A stretch of DNA of 5,209 bases from Spirochaetae bacterium HGW-Spirochaetae-9 (GTDB lineage Bacteria; Spirochaetota; Spirochaetia; Treponematales; Rectinemataceae). Under the pieces are notes generated by a model. It worked only from the letters and a program-made list of their open reading frames with translations, did not search any database and was not told the DNA's origin. The stretch lies in contig PGXP01000229.1 in assembly GCA_002839205.1 (NCBI GenBank), positions 1 to 5,209 of the forward strand, given 5' to 3'. Positions 1 through 5,209 of this stretch are shown one piece after another; within the stretch, counting starts at the first letter, position 1, and each line of letters begins with the position of its first letter. A program made the position numbers and the translations under genes.

Positions 1-1612
1 CGGCTTCTCCGATAAGCCTGCCCACGCCGTCCAGGAGGAAGGTCGACAGCGGTTTGTCTGAAGACAGGAGGGCCAGGTTGCCGGTGCAGATTTCCTGGAG
101 GAATGCCTTGGCGCGGAAGCCCTTGATCAGGTAGATACTTTCCTTTCCCTGCGAAGGCGCACTCGTCCTGGATGCCGGGATAAAATCTATGCCCGCGCGA
201 TCTGCCAGTTCGGCAACCTTGGCCTGGGCTTTTTTCAGTGTATTCAGGTCGATCTTGCCGCGCGGCAACTCGCCCGCAAGCCCCTGATAGAAATAGGGGC
301 GAATCCCTGTCAGCACATCCCTGACGATTGAGGCGATATCGTCCATATCGGCGGGTTTCAGGCCGCGCTGGCTGACCCATGGCGTGCCGAAGCGGATGCC
401 GCTGGCGAGTGCCGTTCGCGTGTCGCCGGGGACGGTGTTCTTGTTGACGACGATGCCCGCGAGATCCAGAAGCCGGGCGGCAATTTCCCCGCGCAGGGGG
501 TAGCCGGAGGCGCCCTTGAGCGCGCTCACGTCCAGGAGGATGATGTGGGTATTGGTGCCGCCGTATACGACCTTAAGTCCGTTCCTCGAGAAGGCGTCTG
601 AGAGGGCGCTGGCGTTCGCCACCGTGCTTTCCTGAAGCAACCTGAACTGCTCGGTCTGCGCGAGGCGGGCGGCGATGGCGATGGCGGCGAACTTGTTGGG
701 ATGGGGTCCGCCCTGGGCGCCCGGGAAGACGGCGTTGTCGATCATCTGCGCCTTTTCCTCGCAGGTGGTCAGGATGACGGCGCCGCGCGGTCCGCCGAGG
801 GTCTTGTGGGTGGTGAAGACGGTCGCGTCCGCGATGCCGACCGGGTTGGGATAGACCTTGCCGATGGCCAGGCCGGCCGCATGGGCGATGTCCGCGAGTA
901 GGAGGGCTCCGCAGGCATCGGCGATGGCGCGGAACCGAGCCCAGTCGGGCGCCCAAGTGTAGGAGGTGAAGCCTGCGATGATGATCCTGGGGCGGCATTC
1001 CAGCGCCTGTTCCATTATCCTGTCGTAATTCAACTTGCCGGTGCCGGGATCCACGCCGTAGGAGACGACCTTGTAGCGCTTGCCTGAAATATTGAATTCG
1101 CTGCCGTGGGTGAGATGCCCTCCCTGGAAGAGATCCAGCCCCATGAGCGTGTCGCCGGGCTGGAGAAACGCGTCGTAGACGGCCAGGTTGGCGGCTGAGC
1201 CGGACAGAGCCTGTACGTTGGCGCGGATGCTCTCCACGGGTGCGTTTTCGTTGGCGAAGCATTGGGCGATTCTCCGGGCAGCCAGCGATTCGACGATGTC
1301 CACGTAATCGACGCCCTTGTAGAAGCGGCGGTCAGAATAGCGCCGGTAATAGGAACGCTGATACTCATCATCGGAAAGCAGAGCCTCGGTTTCGCGCATG
1401 GCGCGGGCCGATGGATACCCTTCGGCATAGACGTTATTGAAAACCGATCCCAAGGCCTGGCGAACCGCAGCGGGGGCATAGCTTTCCGATGGGATCATTA
1501 TGAGCTTGCGCGCCTGGCGCTCCGCCTCGCCTTCGATAAGGTGGGCTACATAGGGGTCCAGCGACTCGATATCGCCGCGAAAGAGGAAATCGAGGTTCTG
1601 TGGCTGAGCCAT
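1..1612 (-). CDS. glyA: Serine hydroxymethyltransferase with C-terminal GcvT-like extension (3' partial)
   Basis: Cytosolic PLP enzyme that interconverts serine and glycine with transfer of a one-carbon unit to tetrahydrofolate. The 537 codons in the window are open from ATG at 1612, which has AAGGAG 6 nt upstream, to the window edge. Visible SHMT landmarks are IPSES (40-44), YAEGYP (62-67), GGHLTHG, the THKTLGGPRG motif with PLP lysine K270, FPGAQGGPH, VNKNTVPGD and SGIRFGTP. A segment of about 25 residues (roughly 69-93) is inserted between YAEGYP and RRFYKGVDYVD compared with E. coli GlyA. E. coli GlyA is about 417 residues, and the SHMT homology here ends around residue 430-450. The frame then runs through a linker into residues ~493-537, with RAKAFLQEICTGNLALL and TFLLDGVGRLI. 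These match the usual start of a GcvT folate-binding domain, so a GlyA-GcvT fusion is inferred. The SHMT call is near certain; the fusion is likely but unproven because the gene is cut off. Confidence 0.96.
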   Translation of the reverse strand, partial: MAQPQNLDFLFRGDIESLDPYVAHLIEGEAERQARKLIMIPSESYAPAAVRQALGSVFNNVYAEGYPSARAMRETEALLSDDEYQRSYYRRYSDRRFYKGVDYVDIVESLAARRIAQCFANENAPVESIRANVQALSGSAANLAVYDAFLQPGDTLMGLDLFQGGHLTHGSEFNISGKRYKVVSYGVDPGTGKLNYDRIMEQALECRPRIIIAGFTSYTWAPDWARFRAIADACGALLLADIAHAAGLAIGKVYPNPVGIADATVFTTHKTLGGPRGAVILTTCEEKAQMIDNAVFPGAQGGPHPNKFAAIAIAARLAQTEQFRLLQESTVANASALSDAFSRNGLKVVYGGTNTHIILLDVSALKGASGYPLRGEIAARLLDLAGIVVNKNTVPGDTRTALASGIRFGTPWVSQRGLKPADMDDIASIVRDVLTGIRPYFYQGLAGELPRGKIDLNTLKKAQAKVAELADRAGIDFIPASRTSAPSQGKESIYLIKGFRAKAFLQEICTGNLALLSSDKPLSTFLLDGVGRLIGEA

Positions 1613-1711
1613 GCTTGTCTCCTTGGCAAAACATTTGTAAGGTGATGCCTTATCGTAACACTGTGCACTATGCTGTTTGGATCGCATGATTTTAGCATCT
1701 CTTCCGGCTCC
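1613..1711 (-). promoter_or_regulatory. Intergenic leader of glyA, possible promoter
   Basis: This 99-nt gap separates the cyclic-nucleotide-domain gene from glyA. It is the widest gap in the window and more AT-rich than the genes. An extended -10-like element, TGC followed by TAAAAT, lies at 1697-1689 on the minus strand, but no convincing -35 precedes it. A weaker TACGAT lies nearer the gene. A small inverted repeat (TAAGG, 5-nt loop, CCTTA; 1638-1652) sits about 25 nt before the start codon. No clear rho-independent terminator with a T run was found. An independent promoter for glyA is plausible because the gene is functionally unrelated to those upstream, but the elements are weak. Confidence 0.3.
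1619..1624 (-). promoter_or_regulatory. Ribosome binding site of glyA
   Basis: AAGGAG on the minus strand, 6 nt before ATG at 1612. It fixes the start of the SHMT gene, and the resulting N-terminus (MAQPQNLDFLF) leads straight into the SHMT family N-terminal helix. Confidence 0.85.
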
Positions 1712-2140
1712 CTATTCCCTGCATGCCAGCTCATCCATCCTGCGCAGGCGCCGCGAAAGGTCGCGGGCGAGGTTCATCACCATAAGGGCGAAGGCTTTGG
1801 TGTCGATTTTCGATATCTCATAGAGGGCGCGATTGGAGATGGTGACGACTTCCAGCGGCTCAAGCGCCGTGATGGTGGCGATGCTGGGCATTATGTCGAT
1901 GAGCTCCATCTCGCCGAAGGTTTCACCCTCGCCCAGTTCGGCGATGACGATGCCCCGTTTGGAAACGCTGATCCGTCCGCCGATAATGAAGTATATTTTG
2001 TCGTTGGGATCGCCCTCGCGCATGGGGGTTTCATCCGCATCGTAGCGGGCATAGCCGAAGAGCGGTTTGATGCGCTCTATCTGCTCAGGCAAAACGCCGC
2101 CGAAGAGGGAATACTTCTGAAGCGCGTTCGTGTCTATCAT
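1712..2140 (-). CDS. Stand-alone cyclic nucleotide-binding domain protein
   Basis: A 142-residue protein that is essentially one CNBD/cupin-like beta roll (about residues 10-125), as in CRP and PKA regulatory subunits. It ends in a short basic helix (LARDLSRRLRRMDEL) and has no helix-turn-helix or enzymatic domain. Family signs are REGDPND (41-47), the IYFIIGGRISV strand pair and the phosphate-binding cassette GETFGEMELIDIMPSIATI (72-90). The cassette keeps FGE, but the position that normally carries the cAMP-phosphate arginine (R-x-A-T/S) reads S-I-A-T, so canonical cNMP binding is doubtful. ATG at 2140 was chosen because GAGGA lies 5 nt upstream and the MIDTNALQKYSLF start fits the fold. 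An in-frame ATG at 2194 overlaps the stop of the preceding GGDEF gene (TAATG) and would add 18 basic residues by translational coupling. It is probably cytosolic. A role as sensor or adaptor with the adjacent GGDEF protein is inference. Confidence 0.85.
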   Translation of the reverse strand: MIDTNALQKYSLFGGVLPEQIERIKPLFGYARYDADETPMREGDPNDKIYFIIGGRISVSKRGIVIAELGEGETFGEMELIDIMPSIATITALEPLEVVTISNRALYEISKIDTKAFALMVMNLARDLSRRLRRMDELACRE

Positions 2141-2145
2141 CGCGA

Positions 2146-2150
2146 TCCTC
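2146..2150 (-). promoter_or_regulatory. Ribosome binding site of the CNBD gene
   Basis: GAGGA on the minus strand, 5 nt before ATG at 2140. It favours this start over the in-frame ATG at 2194, which has only AT-rich sequence and no purine-rich SD upstream. Confidence 0.6.
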
Positions 2151-2193
2151 GCTCTATTTTTTATGGACAGGGAAATCTGTCTTCTCAGGCTCA

Positions 2194-3553
2194 TTATAGC
2201 GCAATTATTCGATTCCTGCCTTCCTCTTTTGCTTTATAAAGCGATTCATCCGAACGTCGCACGAGAGCTTCCGCCGACGAGGCATCGAAATCGGGCCAGG
2301 CCGCCGCACCCCCCGAGATGGTAAGAGAAAGAGTATTCGATCCATGTTGGAACATCGTCTCCGCCACGAGCCGTCTTATGCGGTCGGCGATCTCGAAGGA
2401 GTCGGTGATGGAGGCGCCCGGCATTACGATCATGAACTCCTCGCCGCCGTAGCGCATCGCGACATCGCCCTCCCTGAGAGCCCCCCGTATGAGTTTGGAG
2501 ACATGGACGAGAACCTTGTCGCCCATTGGATGCCCGTAGGTGTCGTTCACTTTCTTGAAGTGGTCCAGATCAAAGAGGCAGAGGCCCAGGGGCGAGCCCG
2601 ACCGAATCGCGCGGCCGTACTCCTCCTGGAGGCGCGCCATACCGAAGCGGCGGTTGAACATGCCGGTGACCGGTGAGGGAATCGTTGGCGGCAAGCTGCT
2701 GGAGCTGATCGTAGGTGATGGCATTGCGGAAGGCTACAGCCAGGCTGGAATTGACCAGGTCGAAAAAGTGAAGAGCCTCGGCGGAAACAGGGGCGGTAGA
2801 CGCCAATACGATGACGCCCAAGGCCACATCGTGGTAGATGAGGGGTTCCACCCATACAGCCCTGGGCGCGAAGTCCACCAGGGCGCCTTCCATCAGGATT
2901 CCGCCGGGAATATCGATGACTTCTCTTTTTGCCGCCTTGAACGCCGAGGTTATCACATCTCCCTTCACCATTTTCTCCGGTTCGGCGATCCTGTGCGAAC
3001 AGATGACGCGCAGCTCTCCTTCCCGCTCCATGATGATGGCGCCAGCCTCGGTCGAAGTGGCGGAGAACAGCGCTGGAAGGGCGGCCTGGGCGAGGTCTTC
3101 AAGCTCAAGCCTGAGGGTGAGCATCGAGGTGAATTCCCTTACGTTCAGCTCCGATTTGATGGAAGCGAAAAGGGCTGTGACAAGGCTGTTGTAGGATTTT
3201 GCGCTCTCGCCCAGGACATCAGAGGAGTCTACCCCGATCAGGCATTTTTCGGGATCGCAATTGAGGAGAATATCCTCATGGCGGTCGTTGAGAAGATGCT
3301 TCGCGATGTACCCCATCTTGTCGACAAGATGCTGAATTCTTCTGCCCACCACGCCCCGGGCGAGGAGGATGTTGACGAGTCCGACGACTATGCCGGCGAC
3401 GACGCAGATGGCGATAAACCAGGGAGCAAAGGCGAGCCCGGGGGAAACCCCTAAAGCCAGGAGAAACACAGGGAAAACCAGTCCAATGAAGACGCCGAAG
3501 CCGATCATGTAGATCGCGAGATCGGTGAATACGCGCTTGGTGAGGCGAAGCAT
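2194..3553 (-). pseudogene. Membrane GAF-GGDEF diguanylate cyclase, frameshifted by a 7-bp duplication
   Basis: When intact it would make c-di-GMP from two GTP at the inner membrane. ATG at 3553 has AGGAGAG 6 nt upstream. Two hydrophobic helices (about 12-34 and 41-65) are followed by a linker helix and a GAF-like sensor region (about 145-285). The GGDEF domain begins at NDSLTG (290-295), where the frame is lost at 2663-2676. The next frame continues with MFNRRFG and holds FDLDHFKKVNDTYGH, the I-site REGD, five residues later the active-site GGEEF, and SDESLYKAKEEGRNR, stopping at TAA 2196-2194. Without the extra 7 bp the product is 450 residues, with metal-binding D326/D328, REGD 358-361 and GGEEF 367-371. 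As read, translation leaves the frame after G295 and ends at residue 327 (stop near 2570), losing the cyclase. The intact motifs argue for a recent lesion or a sequencing/assembly error rather than old decay. Confidence 0.88.
2663..2676. repeat. Perfect 7-bp tandem duplication causing the frameshift
   Basis: The + strand reads ccggtga twice in a row (2663-2669 and 2670-2676); on the coding strand this is tcaccgg twice. Since 7 is not a multiple of 3, the second copy shifts the diguanylate cyclase frame. Deleting either copy joins N-D-S-L-T-G directly to M-F-N-R-R-F-G, the expected start of a GGDEF domain. Confidence 0.95.
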
Positions 3554-3559
3554 ACTATT

Positions 3560-3566
3560 CTCTCCT
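3560..3566 (-). promoter_or_regulatory. Ribosome binding site of the GGDEF gene, overlapping the upstream stop
   Basis: AGGAGAG lies 6 nt before ATG at 3553, and its first bases belong to the TAG stop (3567-3565) of the 5'-nucleotidase. The overlap supports co-transcription and probable translational coupling of the two genes. Confidence 0.8.
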
Positions 3567-4503
3567 AATTGTTCAGTTTTTCCGCGCGAATATTCGCGAC
3601 GCCGAAGGGTATATGGACGCAGGCAGCGACGGGGCCTGCCCCCTCGAAGTGGGTGAGCTGATCGTCGAAGAAAAGATGAGGCTTGAAGACTTCGAGAATC
3701 CGGCGCTTTTCCACCCCGCCGAGAAAAAAGGTTTCATCGGTGGATATGCCCCAGGACTTAAGCGTATTGACGACCCGCTCATGCGCAGGGGCGTTCCGTG
3801 CCGTGATGATCGCGGTGCGCACTTTTGTGCTGCCGATGGTCGCATCCATACGCTGGTGCTTTTGCAGGGACGCGAGCTTTTCGAAAAATCCCTTGATGGG
3901 ACCTGGATCGAGGGGGAGTTCCGCTTTACGGAGCTCGGCATCGAGGAATGCCTCCGCCCCGCCCTTGGAGCGGTAAAGCCGCTCGGACTCGTCCCCGGCA
4001 ATGACGCCGTCAAAATCGAAGGCTACCCTCAATTCACCCTCGTCATCGTCGCCGAAACCAGGCGAAAGGATAAGGCCGGCTGGCAGGCTGGCCTCGATGG
4101 CAGCACGGACGTCGCTCGCGTTGGCCGAGAGAAAGAGAGAGGCGCTGAAAGCGGAGATGTAGGGATAGGGGGAACGACCGTCGAGAAAGGCCGCCCTCAC
4201 GATGTCGAGACCATGGCGCCGTATGGATTTGAACACCCTGATGCCCGCCTCGGGATCGTTCCTCGACAGGAGAACGACCTCTGCAGGGCCTTCGCCGCTC
4301 GCGTAGCCTCTGTTGAGGGATAAAAAGCGCTTTATAAACCAGAAAGCGTTGCCCGGCTCGAGGGGCTCATCGCTCTTAGCGCTCATCCAATCGCGATAGG
4401 CATCCTCCCCCTGCGTCCGAAACACCTCGTCGGATTCGGCGAGATCGAAGAGTGCGCTCGATGAGACGGCTATGACGATCTTGCTTTCAATGGGGTATGG
4501 CAC
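3565..4503 (-). CDS. Cytosolic 5'-nucleotidase, cN-I (PF06189) type
   Basis: A 312-residue HAD-fold phosphatase expected to dephosphorylate nucleoside 5'-monophosphates such as AMP or IMP in the cytosol. Family signs in order are IAVSSSALFDL (11-21), PGNAFWFIKRFLSLN (50-64), VVLLSRNDPEAGIRVF (76-91), the family's core segment AFDFDGVIAGDESE (161-174), TARNAPAHERV (233-243), K265 in a GGVEKRRIL context, and FFDDQ (277-281). DFDGV with the late DD pair corresponds to HAD motifs I and IV. No signal peptide or membrane segment is visible. The start is GTG at 4503, because the next in-frame ATG (residue 40) would remove the first conserved strand. The SD is poor: AGGGAGG lies 14 nt upstream and a weak AAGAG is closer. 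The gene begins 8 nt after the permease stop, and this pairing suggests nucleotide salvage linked to nucleoside uptake. Substrate preference cannot be read from the sequence. Confidence 0.88.
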   Translation of the reverse strand: MPYPIESKIVIAVSSSALFDLAESDEVFRTQGEDAYRDWMSAKSDEPLEPGNAFWFIKRFLSLNRGYASGEGPAEVVLLSRNDPEAGIRVFKSIRRHGLDIVRAAFLDGRSPYPYISAFSASLFLSANASDVRAAIEASLPAGLILSPGFGDDDEGELRVAFDFDGVIAGDESERLYRSKGGAEAFLDAELRKAELPLDPGPIKGFFEKLASLQKHQRMDATIGSTKVRTAIITARNAPAHERVVNTLKSWGISTDETFFLGGVEKRRILEVFKPHLFFDDQLTHFEGAGPVAACVHIPFGVANIRAEKLNN

Positions 4504-4511
4504 TTTCTCTT

Positions 4512-5209
4512 TCAGCGCCTCCCTGAATCATAGATTTGCCCGGCAGCCTTCGGCCCCACGGATTTGCCCGCAAAGACGACGAGGGCGACGATGGTGAGCA
4601 CATAGGGAAGGGCATAGAAAAATTCCCCGGGCAAGCCAGCAAGGAAGGTTATATCTTTCGCGTAAAATGACAGGGCTGTGGAGAACCCAAAGAAGAGCCC
4701 CGCTCCCAGGACGCCGAAGGGGTTCCATTTGCCGAAAACGAGGGAAGCGAGGGCGATAAAGCCGGTACCGTGGATGGAAACCAGGGTATATTGGATATCG
4801 GCAGTGAGAACCATGACGCCGCCCGCCAGTCCCGCGAGGGCGCCCGATGCCATGACGCCGAAATACCTGATCCAGCCGACATTAATGCCCATGCTGGCCG
4901 CAGCCTGGGGATGCTCTCCGCAGGAGCGCATCCTGAGGCCGAAGGGTGTTTTGTACACGAGGAACCAGGTAAAAAACACCAATACGATGGCGATGTAGAA
5001 AGTAGGATAATTCTCAATGAAGAACATCCTGCCCAGGAGGGGGATCTTTTCCATCAGAGGTACGGTCAACTTCTGGATGCCATTGGAAAAAGAGCGCGTC
5101 CTCTGCTGGTGGAAGATGATCTGGCAGAGATAGACGGTGAGCCCGCCCGCGAGAATGTTGAGGGCTGTACCCGAGATAGTCTGGTCGGCCTTCATGTTGA
5201 CGCTGGCCA
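4512..5209 (-). CDS. ABC transporter permease, BPD_transp_2 family (5' partial), probably nucleoside type
   Basis: C-terminal part (about 232 codons) of an inner-membrane permease of the RbsC/YufQ-like family. The frame is open through the window edge. The ATG at 5195 is internal, because the upstream codons (ASVN) continue the family pattern preceding ADQTISGTALNILAGGLTVYL. Hydrophobic helices are visible at ISGTALNILAGGLTVYLC, FYIAIVLVFFTWFLVY, YFGVMASGALAGLAGGVMVL, FIALASLVFG, GVLGAGLFFGFSTAL and ALPYVLTIVALVVFAG. The cytoplasmic loop TPFGLRMRSCGEHPQAAASMGINV is the typical coupling motif that contacts the ATPase. Family members usually work with a second permease, a double-cassette ATPase and a BMP-type lipoprotein, which would lie beyond the window. 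Nucleoside is the favoured substrate because a 5'-nucleotidase gene follows 8 nt downstream; sugar or riboflavin (RfuD-like) transport cannot be excluded. Confidence 0.88.
   Translation of the reverse strand, partial: ASVNMKADQTISGTALNILAGGLTVYLCQIIFHQQRTRSFSNGIQKLTVPLMEKIPLLGRMFFIENYPTFYIAIVLVFFTWFLVYKTPFGLRMRSCGEHPQAAASMGINVGWIRYFGVMASGALAGLAGGVMVLTADIQYTLVSIHGTGFIALASLVFGKWNPFGVLGAGLFFGFSTALSFYAKDITFLAGLPGEFFYALPYVLTIVALVVFAGKSVGPKAAGQIYDSGRR

Noticed and set aside
573..1479. Minus-strand open frames of 229 and 149 codons overlapping glyA in other frames
   Set aside because: Arg/Pro/Ser-rich shadow translations with no SD. The SHMT frame through the same region is continuous and carries all family motifs.
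1638..1652. Inverted repeat TAAGG-5 nt-CCTTA in the glyA leader as a terminator or riboswitch element
   Set aside because: The stem is only 5 bp, without a U tract and without any recognisable riboswitch core; it could occur by chance.
1658..1672. GTGCAC-centred sequence upstream of glyA as a CRP-like operator
   Set aside because: It does not match the TGTGA-N6-TCACA consensus, and the neighbouring CNBD protein has no DNA-binding domain.
2655..2680. Programmed ribosomal frameshifting as the explanation for the split GGDEF gene
   Set aside because: There is no A/T-rich slippery heptamer at the junction. The exact 7-bp duplication explains the shift fully, and removing it gives a perfect family sequence.
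2540..3454. Long plus-strand open frame (304 codons) antisense to the GGDEF gene, and similar plus-strand frames opposite the nucleotidase (3613-4323) and CNBD gene (1670-2239)
   Set aside because: Their translations show no recognisable domain. They mirror real minus-strand genes with clear motifs, and long antisense frames are expected in GC-rich coding sequence.
5193..5195. ATG at 5195 as the true start of the permease
   Set aside because: The frame is open beyond it to the window edge, and the residues on both sides fit the interior of the permease family; the gene is simply truncated by the window.

Overview
All five genes in this GC-rich window lie on the minus strand, so transcription runs from high to low coordinates: ABC permease (5' part outside the window) -> 5'-nucleotidase -> membrane GAF-GGDEF protein -> stand-alone cyclic-nucleotide-binding-domain protein -> serine hydroxymethyltransferase (3' part outside the window). 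The protein types suggest a free-living or gut spirochaete of the Treponema/Rectinema/Spirochaeta kind. This is inferred from remembered family resemblance; there is no rRNA or marker gene to confirm it.

Region 3554-5209 looks like the tail of a nucleoside (or simple-sugar/riboflavin type) ABC importer operon. It holds the end of a BPD_transp_2 permease and, 8 nt downstream, a cN-I type 5'-nucleotidase of the HAD fold. The GAF-GGDEF gene follows after 11 nt, with its Shine-Dalgarno overlapping the nucleotidase stop codon.

Region 2194-3553 is a two-TM, GAF, GGDEF diguanylate cyclase gene. It is broken by a perfect 7-bp tandem duplication (2663-2676, unit ccggtga on the + strand) exactly at the start of the GGDEF domain. 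Removing one copy restores a seamless 450-residue protein with every catalytic and inhibitory motif present. This is either a real, potentially reversible inactivation or a sequence error. Next comes a small CNBD protein (1712-2140) with no output domain and with the usual phosphate-binding arginine missing.

Region 1-1612 holds a complete SHMT domain with PLP lysine K270 and an extra segment of about 25 residues near the active-site loop. The frame does not stop at the usual SHMT end. After a linker it continues into what reads as the beginning of a GcvT-like (aminomethyltransferase) domain, cut by the window edge. This suggests a GlyA-GcvT fusion, joining the two enzymes that make and use 5,10-methylene-tetrahydrofolate from glycine. 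A 99-nt gap upstream may carry its own promoter.

No RNA genes, mobile elements, CRISPR arrays or long non-coding stretches were seen. The only gaps are 1613-1711 and the short spacers between operon genes.
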